Source: Ampullaceana balthica (taxonomy: Eukaryota > Mollusca > Gastropoda > Lymnaeidae). From it: 64,000 nucleotides of DNA. The translations under genes and the position numbers were made by a program. Shown piece after piece: positions 11,901-22,680 of this stretch. Numbering within the stretch: position 1 is the stretch's first letter; each line of letters begins with the position of its first letter. The stretch spans positions 2,050,166 through 2,114,165 of the forward strand of contig CALYLW010000130.1 in assembly GCA_944989445.1 (NCBI GenBank), given 5' to 3'. The notes under the pieces were generated by a model that saw nothing but the letters and a program-made list of their open reading frames with translations, did not search any database and was not told where the DNA came from.

Positions 11901-14240
11901 TTGTCTCTGTTATATGAATGATGTTAGTTGTTATCATGACTTGTCTCTGTTATATTAATAATGTTAGTTGTTATCATGACTTGTCTCTGTTATATTAATG
12001 ATGTTAGTTGTTATCATGGCTTGTCTCTGTTATATTAATGATGTTAGTTGTTATCATGACTTGCTTCTGTTATATTAATGATGTTAGTTGTTATAATGGC
12101 TTCCCTCTGTTATATTAATGATGTTAGTTGTTATAATGGCTTGCCTCTGTTATATTAATGATGTTAGTTGTTATAATGGCTTGTCTCTGTTATATTAATT
12201 ATGTTCAGTTGTTATCATGGCTTCCCTCTGTTATATTAATGATGTTAGTTGTTATCATGACTTGCCTCTGTTATATTAATGATGTTAGTTGTTATAATGG
12301 CTTGTCTCTGTTATATTAATGATGTTAGTTGTTATAATGGCTTGTCTCTGTTATATTAATTATGTTAGTTGTTATCATGACTTGTCTCTGTTATATTAAT
12401 GATGTTAGTTGTTATCATGACTTGTCTCTGTTATATTAATGATGTTAGTTGTTATAATGGCTTGTCTCTGTTATATTAATTATGTTAGTTGTTATCATGA
12501 CTTGTCTCTGTTATATTAATGATGTTAGTTGTTATCATGGCTTGTCTCTGTTATATTAATGATGTTAGTTGTTATCATGGCTTCCCTCTGTTATATTAAT
12601 GATGTTAGTTGTTATCATGGCTTCCCTCTGTTATATTAATGATGTTAGTTGTTATCATGGCTTCCCTCTGTTATATTAATGATGTTAGTTGTTATCATGG
12701 CTTCCCTCTGTTATATTAATGATGTTAGTTGTTATCATGACTTGTCTCTGTTATATTAATGATGTTAGTTGTTATCATGACTTGTCTCTGTTATATTAAT
12801 GATGTTAGTTGCTATCATGACTTGTCTCTGTTATATTAATGATGTTAGTTGTTATCATGACTTGTCTCTGTTATATTAATGATGTTAGTTGTTATCATGA
12901 CTTGTCTCTGTTACATTAATGATGTTAGTTGTTATCATGACTTGTCTCTGTTATATTAATGATGTTAGTTGTTATCATGGCTTGCCTCTGTCATATTAAT
13001 GATGTTAGTTGTTATCATGGCTTGTCTCTGTTATATTAATGATGTTAGTTGTTATCATGACTTGTCTCTGTTATATTAATGATGTTAGTTGTTATCATGA
13101 CTTGTCTCTGTTATATTAATGATGTTAGTTGTTATCATGACTTGTCTCTGTTATATTAATGATGTTAGTCGTTATCATGACTTGTCTCTGTTATATTAAT
13201 TATGTTCAGTTGTTATCATGGCTTCCCTCTGTTATATTAATGATGTTAGTTGTTATCATGACTTGTCTCTGTTATATTAATGATATTAGTTGTTATAATG
13301 GCTTGTCTCTGTTATATTAATGATGTTAGTTGTTATCATGACTTGTCTCTGTTATATTAATGATGTTAGTTGTTATCATGACTTGTCTCTGTTATATTAA
13401 TTATGTTCAGTTGTTATCATGGCTTCCCTCTGTTATATTAATGATGTTAGTTGTTATCATGACTTGTCTCTGTTATATTAATGATATTAGTTGTTATAAT
13501 GGCTTGTCTCTGTTATATTAATTATGTTCAGTTGTTATCATGGCTTCCCTCTGTTATATTAATGATGTTAGTTGTTATCATGACTTGTCTCTGTTATATT
13601 AATGATGTTAGTTGTTATAATGGCTTGTCTCTGTTATATTAATTATGTTCAGTTGTTATCATCGCTTCCCTCTGTTATATTAATGATGTTAGTTGTTATC
13701 ATGACTTGTCTCTGTTATATTAATGATGTTAGTTGTTATAATGGCTTGTCTCTGTTATATTAATTATGTTAGTTGTTATAATGGCTTGTCTCTGTTTTAT
13801 TAATTATGTTAGTTGTTATAATGGCTTCTCTCTGTTATATTAATTATGTTAGTTGTCATCATGGCTTGTCTCTGTTATATTAATTATGTTAGTTGTTATC
13901 ATGGCTTGCCTCTGTTATATTAATGATGTTAGTTGTTATCATGGCTTGCCTCTGTTATATTAATTATGTTAGTTGTTATCATGACTTGCGTCTGTTATAT
14001 TAATGATGTTAGTTGTTATCATGACTTGCCTCTGTTATATTAATAATGTTATTTGTTATTATGGCTTGCTTATGTTACATTAATTATGTTCAGTTGTTAT
14101 AATGGCTTGCTTCTGTTATATTAATGATATTAGTTGTTATCATGGCTTGCCTCTGTTATATTAATAATGTTATTTGTTATTATGGCTTGCTTATGTTACA
14201 TTATTTATGTTCAGTTGTTATAATGGCTTGCTTCTGTTAC
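8916..14240. repeat. Large 40-bp satellite-like array, about 133 copies
   Basis: The 40-bp unit starts TGTTAGTTGTTATCATGGCT and continues with TGTCTCTGTTATATTAATGA. Copies differ at a few diagnostic sites: GGCTT or GACTT, TATCATGG or TATAATGG, TTGTCTC, TTGCCTC, TTCCCTC or TTGGTTC, and ATTAATGA, ATGAATGA or ATTAATTA. Some units have 41 bp because of an extra C (TGTTCAGTTG). A block of variant units near 10041-10280 recurs in the same order near 11522-11760, an offset of 1481 bp, so a long stretch was duplicated. Stops occur in the units, so no long ORF exists. Copies become more diverged after about 13800. Confidence 0.97.
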
Positions 14241-14259
14241 AACAGTTTATAATTATCAC

Positions 14260-14441
14260 CACTGTTCCCTCTAATTTTAACGTTCAATAGTCCGTGTTTA
14301 AAGTAAAAGCAAATTTGCACACCATTCATATTTTGTGCAATATTTGAAAAAAAATGTATGTGCGGTAATCCTAAACCTAAGTGCGGCGTCGGTCAGATAT
14401 CTTCGCGGCCACGCAGCTTTCCCAGATTAAAGTGAACATTG
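14260..14441. mobile_element. hAT-type MITE, family with CAATGTTCCCTCTAA ends, copy 1
   Basis: The left end reads CACTGTTCCCTCTAA and the right end TTAAAGTGAACATTG. These are imperfect inverted ends matching the cleaner copy at 63491-63681. Flanks ATTATCAC (14252-14259) and CTTGTCAC (14442-14449) agree at six of eight bases, as expected for an aged 8-bp TSD. It sits immediately beyond the 40-bp array. No coding capacity. Confidence 0.75.
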
Positions 14442-15703
14442 CTTGTCACGATTAACCACTTGAACTACTCAGAGATTCACATCCAATAATATAATCTAAA
14501 AGCTCGAAACATTTATCTTGAACGTTTTCCCAAGTTCAATCCACCGAATCCATTACACACCTAATCCATAATCCCCTTGATTACTTTATTTTCTCCCCAT
14601 TTGACCACGCCCCCCCCCCTTTTTAAAAAAAAGACAAACTTGTTTCAATGTGCAATGCACTTTGAATTGTATTAAATTTAGTGATATATGAAGTAAGATT
14701 TCTAATAAGATATAAAATAGATATAATTTTTGATATTTGAAGTAGTACTTTAAGTAAGATGTTACGAACGATATGAAAATTTGGGTCTAGCTGACAAGAA
14801 GGCCTAATTAATATTTTCGCCCCACTTTTAAAAATATAAATTAAAACGTATTGCAAGGGAAGTAACTATGTAAATATACGAATACCAAGTAAATGTTTTG
14901 ATTAAAACCCCTGGATACATTTAACAAAAAAACTACAACAAAAAAAAACAACAAAAAAACGTTTTGATCAATTATAAGTTTTCAATACTTGTGGGATTTA
15001 ATTAGCCTAAAGTGTCTTTAAGTGTATTTTTTTTTGTAATGATTCATCAAAAAACCAAATTTTTAAGAACACTTAATTTTCAAGAACAGTCTTCCCACGC
15101 TATTCGAAGGCGTTACGTTCTTTATCCTTTCCCCCCTCTACCCCCCCCACCCCGAATGTCGAATTACCGCGAATGTTGGATGCACTTTTAAAACGCCTAT
15201 GAATGAGATAGGGTACCAAATGTTTCCAAATTAATTTCAAGCGACACACTTACTCATTAATACAATAAGAATGTAGTATTATTTCATGCGGTTATGTATT
15301 TCACTAATGTACTAATGATAATGTAAAAATCATTTTAGTTTTGTACTGCAGCGATATTTTAATAAAAAAGAAACATAAATACAGGAAGGCAGTAACACCG
15401 CATAGTATAGTTTTCCATACTGTATTACTGTACCATAAAGTAGTTTTCTATGTGAACAACATATGTATTAGAATTGACATAAAATGGAAAAAATTTAAAG
15501 GTAAACTTAGACAGGTAAATACAGTAAGCACAATTCAAGATTTAATAATACAATGCAATACAATACAGTACAATTCAGTAATAAAATGCAATTGAAAAAT
15601 GTTATTAATGCACGATTACAATAAATATGCACTGTACATACGTATGTACACATTGTATAAATAGTGCCTGCATTTATTTTTTTTTAAACATAATTTATAG
15701 CAA
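14442..15703. other. Anonymous A+T-rich DNA
   Basis: Strongly A+T-rich with homopolymer runs and C-rich tracts near 14609 and 15130. ORFs of 77 and 84 codons (14623-14856 minus, 15341-15595 plus) are Ile/Lys/Asn-rich composition artefacts. No gene seen. Confidence 0.45.
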
Positions 15704-15925
15704 TTACTAGTGTATAACCCGTCAAAAATGACGGAAGTTTTCAAAATAAATACACATCAAATTAAAAAATAACGTTATACAGAACTTTCATTTATTTTAT
15801 TTATTTTTATTTTATTCATCTATTTCCCAATTGAACAATTTTATGCGGCCGTTCCAAAAGAGTTCTTTTTTGGTGCAGTAATTTGGTGCGCTGCTTTCTA
15901 AAATTAGTAGCGTCACGGACAGACA
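15704..15925 (+). repeat. Interspersed repeat with ACTAGYGTATMACCCGTC end, copy 1
   Basis: It begins TACTAGTGTATAACCCGTCA, passes ATGACGGAAGTTTTC, and ends near GGTGCGCTGCTTTCTAAAAT. The same order of landmarks is seen at 32790-33000 (opposite strand) and 42120-42535. No inverted ends or TSD could be assigned, so the class is open. Confidence 0.7.
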
Positions 15926-17395
15926 TGACAGACAGAGGTGACAGAGATAGCAAATTATGTATATTGATAATTGAATTTTTTTTTATTTGTGCACTCAGCA
16001 ATAATGAATGATAATAAAAAATAATGCGACAGGGTTAAGAGCCAAACCCCGAATATGCGGGGTTGCGAATGGGGAACCGCTCATAGGCGAGGGTAAACAA
16101 TGTATCCTTGTAGTTATTTTTTAAATTTATTATATATTCTAAATGTATTTTTTTTAAACATTCTAAACTTATATAAGAATCATAAGTCATTTTATTGGTA
16201 TCAACATTTTAATCAAGCATTGTTTGTCTCCCTTTGCGAAATAATTTTAAATATAATAAAATAAATCATAAACAAAAACTTTTATTTATCTGTTCGACGA
16301 TCATATGTTAAGTCATTGGATGTAAGAGAAGGCGTATAAACGGGTAAAACATATTAACTAATACAGATTTAACAATTATTTATAACGTATTCCCCTGACT
16401 CAATATATGCAGCAAAATACAAGATTTTTAGTGCGCTATGATAATACATAGGAGAAGGGGTGATCAAACTTCACGCAGTTAAAGTACAAATAAACCCCTA
16501 ATTACCAAGAAAGTGTAAAACAGAAGAAATATAGTGTCGTGCTCTCTCTCTCTCTCTATTTCACTCTTTCTCATTCTCTCTATCACTCTTTCTCTCTCTC
16601 TTTCTTTCTCTCTCTTAAACTCACTCTCTCTCTTTCTCGCTCTCCAAACCCCCCCCCCTCTTCCCGCCATTTATCTCATGTTTAGAACCAGCTGATCAAT
16701 GGAATCCAACCAACAAAATGTACTGCTTGTTGTTGGTCATATGACAATTTCTGAGGACGAAACGTTTTATTTTAAAACTTATAAACATTTTGGTTAACTA
16801 AAGTTTTATAATTCCATATCAATTCTTTAAGTAAATGTTAGATACAAATCGAAATTGGAAATACATGGATAAACAAAATATTGTATCTTTGGAAACATGG
16901 GGGTGGGGGGCGGCATATCGGCAGCAAGACGTGTCAAAAAAGACAAAATAGCAGACGAGAAGAAAAAATAATTAATAACCTGGTCGAGTGTGTCCAGGGA
17001 GGTAACCCCGTAACAGATTTGGTCTAGGACACCAGGGATTGGGCAAGATGGAGCGGACACTCGTAACTGGAGAAACAGAAAAGCGCAGAAATATATTTAT
17101 ACATTATAGAGGTATTGTTGTATGATTGACATCTTTGCTTGATGTAATCGTGAGTGGTCTTCGATACAGCGCGGTATTGATATCTATTTTATGTTACCGA
17201 ATATTTCTACTGTATTACATAAGGACGTGGCTGAATTAATTGTCAAAACGATTATAAGAAAACAGAAATTGAAATTTCCGAAATAAGTCATTATTATTAT
17301 TATTTTTAATTAGCCCCCAGCCTGGTTTTCAGGCCTAGTCTTTTTAATTATTTATTATTATTATTTGTTGTTTTTTTAGGGGGAATTTCGCGATA
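15926..17395. other. Anonymous A+T-rich DNA with a CT-rich tract
   Basis: Contains a CT/CTTT-rich tract at about 16540-16650 and a short ATT trinucleotide run near 17291. Small minus-strand ORFs (63-77 codons) are not supported by any motif. Confidence 0.45.
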
Positions 17396-17520
17396 TAAAA
17401 AATTGTTGACAGAAAAGGTTATATATATCTGACTATAACCGAGTATATCTGAATATATCTGACTATCTCACTACATCTAACTCTAACTATATCTGACTAT
17501 TACCGACTATATCTGACCCG
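17396..17520. repeat. Short degenerate repeat of TATATCTGACTATA
   Basis: Variants of TATATCTGACTATAACCGAG recur about seven times over 120 bases with indels. Confidence 0.6.
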
Positions 17521-17584
17521 TCACGTGTCAATGATTTTAAAGAGGCACACTGCGATGGGCAAGAGACAAGAGAACAAACAAGTG

Positions 17585-17727
17585 ACTTACCAAGGGTCCC
17601 CTACACACAAAAGACTTACCGAAGTATCCCCACTGACAACATACTTACCGAGGCCCGCCACAGACAAAAGACTAGCCGAGCACAGACAAGAAACTTACAG
17701 AGGGGCCCCGACAGACAAGAGACTTAC
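17585..17727 (-). repeat. Tandem array of 5' splice-site-like units, about 29 bp
   Basis: On the minus strand, GGTAAGT or GTAAGT followed by a T-rich TTGTCTGT segment recurs. Exact ACTTAC (plus strand) lies at 17585, 17614, 17643, 17693 and 17722, with a mutated form ACTAGC at 17671. Spacing is 29, 29, 28, 22 and 29 bp. The unit nearest the candidate exon (17722-17727) directly abuts it and would be its splice donor; the rest lie in the presumed intron. Confidence 0.85.
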
Positions 17728-17938
17728 CGATCGTGTACCGATGCCCGTCCAGTGTGACCACGCACTTCTTCCGGTTGCTGAGACCAGACCCGAGGCTGTT
17801 CTGACGCCGGAGACCCTGGTTTAAATCCGAGTCGCTGTTGGGCGTGACCTTGACCGTGGGTATCCGATTCCAGCTGTCGTGGCTCTCACAGCTCATGGTC
17901 AAGGGTCGAAGGGCGGTGGGGGTCGCGACGTAGCACAT
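17728..17938 (-). CDS. Candidate protein-coding exon of an unrecognised host gene
   Basis: On the minus strand an ORF opens at an ATG at 17938, although the frame stays open about 50 bases further upstream. It runs about 70 codons to a perfect GTAAGT donor at 17727-17722. The encoded segment is of mixed, ordinary composition, unlike the repeat ORFs elsewhere. It has a Ser/Arg-rich stretch (RRQNSLGSGLSNRKK) followed by CVVTLDGHRYTI, which could be the first strand of a folded domain. GC content and CG dinucleotides are higher than in the flanks. I do not recognise the family. No clear acceptor with a pyrimidine tract was found upstream, so it may be a first coding exon, or not an exon at all. 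It is the only place in the window where I would look for a host transcript. Confidence 0.42.
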
Positions 17939-17984
17939 TGGTGGCCAGGTCCCACTGCTTGGGTCGTGGGTAAAACATGCTACT

Positions 17985-18115
17985 TAGCCAAGCGGAACAT
18001 ATTGGCTGATAGAGATTCAATGCTAAGTCAAGAGGAACATATAGGCTCCTAGATAATCCACGCTAAGTCAAGCAGAACATATTGATTCCTAGATGATCCA
18101 CGCTACACCACCACC
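17985..18115. repeat. Three copies of a 40-bp unit
   Basis: The phrase GCTAAGTCAAG plus GGAACATATTGGCTCC and CTAGATAATCCAC recurs three times with substitutions. Confidence 0.75.
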
Positions 18116-18770
18116 TACAGCGATATCCTCACATCACGTTGAATTAGTAAACACGGTACAGCCCAGGGCATTATCGATTACACATATTTTCATATCCGAA
18201 GGTCATTTGAGATAACATCCGGTTCGCCAAGAGTCCTCGACCTTGCATATACGATCATGTCATCTAATTGTCAGCGCTTCATTAAAACTAATGTTAGACA
18301 AGAAATGTTAGTTGTATGAGTTCTTACATTAACACCAGGCCAATTGAAAGACAACTTTAGCAGACATATGACACAAAATAAAACCGTTGAAATCGTGTTA
18401 TTTTTCCACAATAAAGATTTGATTTTAACTGATTTCTGCTAATATTTGTACACAAAATATTGACTATAAGATCTGGCAGAAAATATTCCTCTTTTGTTCA
18501 TCAAAAATATAATCAATGAAATAAATGAAAAAAAATTTCATTTCAACTTGTATGCGGGTGGAGTTTTTTTAACACTACTAATAATATATAATTCTAAATC
18601 ACAGACACCAACAAAGATGGATTTTTACACAAATATGTGTTAAACAAATCAAACACAGTACTGCGTGATTGAATATTGGTAGATTGGAGAACTCAATCAG
18701 CCATCGATAAGAGTAATCCGTTTAGATCAGTAATCACAGATCGATGACTGGCGCCACCTACACTGTTGTG
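18116..18770. other. Anonymous DNA, no gene seen
   Basis: A+T-rich, without a supported ORF or repeat. Confidence 0.4.
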
Positions 18771-18774
18771 AGGA

Positions 18775-18830
18775 GGAGCAAAGTTTGCCACTTGTTTCAG
18801 TGGAGCAAAGTTTGCCACTTGTTTCAGTGG
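18775..18830. repeat. Direct duplication of 27 bp
   Basis: The segment beginning GAGCAAAGTTTGCCACTTGT is present twice back to back with no difference that I see. Confidence 0.9.
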
Positions 18831-19084
18831 AAACAACACCAACACACACAAAAAAAGTTTATAAAGTCGATCTGTCAACCCAAATTTTTTGCCTGTGACT
18901 TTTAACACGTGCGTCTCTCCATGGCAACGTTGCGGAGTCGAGTACAAAACTTGCGTTACAATGCTACACGATTTCATGTGTCCCGAGTGGGTAATTAAGC
19001 GTGACGTCACACCCTCGTCATGCCATCAGGCGGCGCGAGTGCGGCTGTCAGTCGAGTGGAGGGCTGGCGGGGGGGGGGAGAGAA

Positions 19085-19320
19085 GCGTATTGTCAGTTTG
19101 TGTGTGTGTGGAGGGGGGGCGTATTGACAGTCGATTTTTGTGTGTGCATGTGTGGGGGGGGGTATTGACAATAGATTGTTGTGTGTGGGCGGCGTAGTGA
19201 CAGTCGATTGTTGTGTGTGTCTGTGGGGGGGGGGTTATATTGACAGTCATTGTTGTGTGTTTGGGGGAGTATTGACAGTCGATAGTTGTGTGTGTGGGTG
19301 GGTGTGTGGCGGGGGGGATT
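19085..19320. repeat. Irregular G/T-rich minisatellite with TATTGACAGTCGATTGTTG
   Basis: TATTGACAGTCGATTGTTGT, followed by GT-rich and poly-G spacers of varying length, recurs about six times. The G-runs could form quadruplexes. It gives several short glycine/valine/cysteine ORFs that I reject. Confidence 0.75.
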
Positions 19321-19365
19321 GTCTTTATATCATGACGTAAAGCACGTGCTACCGCACATACACAT
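19236..19365. repeat. Left copy of the long direct repeat flanking LINE A
   Basis: From TATATTGACAGTCATTGTTG to TACCGCACATACACAT this segment is about 95% identical to 20635-20770 on the other side of the LINE insertion. It includes the single-copy part TTGTCTTTATATCATGACGT, so it is not just a neighbouring minisatellite unit. Confidence 0.88.
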
Positions 19366-20634
19366 GTTGTTCGTCCGTCGATTCGACGAAGACCACTCTA
19401 GTCATCCGAGGGTTGCTGGGACTGGCTTTGTTTGTGCGTGCGCAGATGGCTGATGAGGCCGATCCTAGCACGGAAGGTTCGGGAACAGAAGGGACAAGGG
19501 GACGAGTGGGACATCTCCAGGAGGGTTGACAGCACGGGCCTTTCGGGCTTGCCTCTTCTTTTCTGCGGAGGTGATCCTGTTTGCCTCGCATGACTTCGCA
19601 CCTTCGTGGATGGAAGAACGCCAGGTGGATCGGTCCATTGCAGCAAGTTCCCACGTGTCTGGGTTGATGGCAAACGCTTTCAGTGAGACTTTCAGTGTAT
19701 CTTTGTAGCGTTTCTTTTGCCCACCGTGGGACCGCTGGCCATGCTGGAGCTCGCCATAGAAGAGTTCCTTTGGCAGTCTCTCGTCTGGCATTTGGACCAC
19801 GTGCCCTGCCCAACGAAGCTGGGACTGCATCAGGAGTTTGAATATGCTGGGGAGACCTGCCTTGGTCAGTATCACTGTGTCTGGTATTTTATCCTGCCAC
19901 TTTATGTCGAGGATATTCCTGAGGCTTGTTGAATGAAAGTGGTTAAGCTTCCTAGCATGGCGCTGATACACAGTCCATGTTTCACACGCATATAGCAGTG
20001 TGGGGAGCACCACCGCCCTGTACACTTTCAGCTTGGTCTGGATGGTAATGCCTCTTCTGTTCCAGACATTTGGGTACAACCTGCCAAAAGTGGAGCTGGC
20101 TCTGGCAATTCTGACGTTCACTTCGTCATCGATGGTGACATTTTGCGACAGTGTGCTGCCTAGGTATGAGAACCGTTGCCCTGTGTTGAGTCTCTGGCCG
20201 TTGACAGTGATGTTGGGCTCAACGTAGGGCCTTCCAGGCGCAGGCTGATGGAGGACTTCAGTCTTCTTGGTGTTGATCGTCAGACCAAAGTTTGTGCAGG
20301 CGCTGGAGAACAGGTTAACGCTGCGTTGCATGTCGGCTTCTGAGGCAGCATTGAGGGCACAGTCATCAGCAAACAGGAGGTCTCTGATGATGTCTGTCAT
20401 AACCTTGGTTTTTGCATGGAGCCTCCGAAGGTTGAACATCTGTGGGTTACCTCAGGTTGACACCAACACCCTCGTCTCTGAAGGCCTCTGTCAGCATGGC
20501 GGAAAACATGAGGCTAAATATTGTTGGTGCCAGGACGCAGCCCTGCTTGACCTCGTTTGTGACTGTGAAAGGGTCAGAAAACTCTCCGCTGTTCTGGACT
20601 CTGGCCTGCATGCCCTCGTGGAATTGTCTCGTGG
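19366..20634 (-). mobile_element. LINE A: 5'-truncated non-LTR retrotransposon
   Basis: A 1.27-kb insertion on the minus strand lies between two copies of a direct repeat of about 130 bp. It holds the C-terminal part of a reverse transcriptase followed by a C2H2-like finger, and ends at 19366 in a short 3' region reading CGAATCGACGGACGAACAAC. Truncation at the 5' end is typical of LINE integration by target-primed reverse transcription. The reverse-transcriptase style (FADD box, then 'KLKVYRAVVLPTLLYACETW', then 'LRWAGHV') is widespread in invertebrate LINEs. I do not assign the clade. Confidence 0.9.
19465..20439 (-). pseudogene. Reverse transcriptase C-terminal half of LINE A, broken
   Basis: This 324-codon minus-strand ORF carries the catalytic LLFADDCAL box near residues 21-29. 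It then has the LTINTKKTEV and YLGSTLS segments, RAVVLPTLLYACETW in the thumb region, and LRWAGHVVQM with GGQKKRYKDTLK downstream. Upstream, in another frame (about 20460-20630), lies the preceding reverse-transcriptase motif VKQGCVLAPTIFSLMF. It is separated from this ORF by an in-frame stop and small indel near 20450. Near 19510-19540 the frame shifts again: the expected C-terminal finger CPFCSRTFRARIGLISHLRTH, with two Cys and two His, lies in the frame of 19398-19673. Endonuclease and N-terminal reverse transcriptase are missing. It cannot be active, but the long uninterrupted stretch suggests a fairly young copy. Confidence 0.93.
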
Positions 20635-20770
20635 TATATTGACAGTCATTGTTGTGTGTTTGGGGGAGTATTGACAGTCGAGAAGTTGTGTGTGTGTGGG
20701 TGGGTGTGTGGCGGGGGGGGGAATTGTCTTTATATCATGACGTAACGCACGTGTTACCGCACATACACAT
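20635..20770. repeat. Right copy of the long direct repeat flanking LINE A
   Basis: Matches 19236-19365 with a few substitutions (GATAG/GAGAAG, AAAGCACGTGCT/AACGCACGTGTT) and a longer G-run. Best explained as a target-site duplication of unusual length. Confidence 0.88.
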
Positions 20771-21099
20771 ACACATGCACATGCACACAACACAAACTAA
20801 CACCCCAACAATACCCTTCAACACACACCGACAAACATATAAACTACGGACAAAGTAGTCGTAACGTATTTACATATGCCACACGGGCTGATAACAGTTT
20901 TTTTTAAAAATCATTTTTTATAGTTTTCTTAAATATATTATCTTTACTTTGGTTTTTTTAGGCGGGGGGGGGGCGCTCTCGGAGGATAGGTTGCCATAGG
21001 CGGCGAAACTCTTGGAGACTCACAACAAGCTACAAGACAAATAACAGCAAGATAAATACACACACTTAAATGCGGCCATTTAACATCCAATGGGCACAG
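20771..21099. other. Anonymous DNA with CA-rich start and a poly-G run
   Basis: A CACAT-rich segment to about 20840, then A+T-rich sequence and a G-run near 20963. No gene. Confidence 0.45.
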
Positions 21100-21437
21100 A
21101 AGGGTCGCAACTTGTCAAAACATCCTTTGTACATAAGGGCCACAACTTATTAAAACATCTTCATTACCTAAGAGCCACGACTTGTTAAACTACCCTATGC
21201 ACATAAGGGCCACAACTTATGAAAACATCTTCATTACCTAAGAGCCACGACTTGTTAAACTACCCTATGCACATAAGGGCCACAACTTATGAAAACATCT
21301 TCATTACCTAAGAGCCACGACTTGTTAAACTACCCTATGCACATAAGGGCCACAACTTATGAAAACATCTTCATTACCTAAGAGCCACGACTTGGTAAAC
21401 TACCCTATGCACATAAGGCCCACAACTTATGAAAACA
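21100..21437. repeat. 70-bp tandem repeat, about five copies
   Basis: Each unit contains CACAACTTATGAAAACATCT, TCATTACCTAAGAGCCACGA, CTTGTTAAACTACCCTATGC and ACATAAGGGC in order. The middle copies are almost identical and the first is the most diverged. Confidence 0.93.
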
Positions 21438-21899
21438 CGCTAAGGTTGATGTATTCTCGGACTACGCACTGCAGATAGGTATGTTTTATTTTTGCTTAAG
21501 TTTGTTCCCAGAGGAAATCTTTCAGGAAATTGTTTCTGTTCGTTGTTTCCTAGCGTCACTTTAAAGCTGACACACTCTAATTTATATACTTTTAAAAAAA
21601 AATTATATGCATAGGGAAAACAACTTATATTATCCCAAATGTGGAAATACATAGACCCTCCCTGCCCTTGGAGTAATGTGTGTCTTATTGTGCACATTAA
21701 ATTACGGGCATTGGATTTTCATAATTTGTTCTATTTTGTTTATAAAAATCTACGAGAACAAAACAATTTCACGCGATTCCGACCACCACCCCTCCCTCTT
21801 CCCGAACCGCCACATTTTTTCCTATTAAAATGATGACACGGATTTCTGGTAAATATAATCCTCGCCTAAATGAATAACAAGCCTGGCATCACGTCATCG
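21438..21899. other. Anonymous DNA, no gene seen
   Basis: A+T-rich, with ORFs of 64-85 codons that show no motif. Confidence 0.4.
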
Positions 21900-22215
21900 C
21901 ATAGGTTTAACGTTAAAAAACAAAACTCGGAATTGTCTGTTAAACCTCGGCTATCAGTGGCCCTCGCCGTGGTCCCGTGCACTGACGCAAACATCGGGAC
22001 CGTTTGTCGACCTCATTCGTTATTCATGGTCGGCGCCATTCTGGAGCGGCGTTCAACGCACCTCTCGTGTGGGCGGCCGACAACGTTTATCTGCGTACGA
22101 CGGCGTACGTCGTAAACAACATGACCTGTGAAGAGTTGTTATGTGAGCAGCGTTTGAAAAATTCACACGCTGCGTGTAGGGAACACGCTCTGTTGTTGTA
22201 GCAGAGTTGGCAGAG
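21900..22215. promoter_or_regulatory. CpG-rich patch, possible promoter or first-exon region
   Basis: CG dinucleotides are dense here (for example GTCGGCGCCATT, GAGCGGCGTTCAACG, TACGACGGCGTACGTCG), in sharp contrast to the A+T-rich DNA around it. Overlapping short ORFs exist on both strands without domains. CpG clusters can mark promoters or unmethylated gene starts, so this is a place to look for a transcription start. No TATA box or coding sequence confirms it. Confidence 0.28.
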
Positions 22216-22547
22216 AGACAGCGAGAGTCACTACCACTCGGGGTGCTCAATGAGAAACTCCACCACTCCCACTCACACACGGAACCCGCTTTGCCATATC
22301 CATCCCCACTTATGTCTTTGCTTTTGTACCATCGTATTGCCAAGACTATTATAGTAATGTATCCAGGAGTCCACCTAAAGAGGCCAATATATCCCTTGCA
22401 TTCACAACCGATACATGAGTCCTATGCGCCCCCACCGCAGCTACATGGGCCCCCTGCGCCCCCAAAGGCCATCAGCCCTATGATCAGATAAAGAATGGTT
22501 GAACGTCGAATGATCGATGCATTGTTTTGGTAAAGCAAAAGATAAAC

Positions 22548-22622
22548 ACAAACAGGTAACCGCAAACAGGTAACCACAAACAGGTAACCACAAACAGGTA
22601 ACCACCAACAGGTAATAACAAA
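22548..22622. repeat. 14-bp tandem repeat (ACAGGTAACCACAA)
   Basis: Five copies with single-base changes (CGCAA, CACAA, CACCA), fading into AACAAATAAATTACAACAG. Confidence 0.9.
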
Positions 22623-22680
22623 CAAATAAATTACAACAGTTAAGCACGAAATGCCGTAAATGTGTCCCAAATACAATGTC

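Noticed and set aside
8916..14240. CRISPR-like array
   Set aside because: Units are contiguous and related throughout; there are no unique spacers between conserved repeats, and the DNA is eukaryotic.
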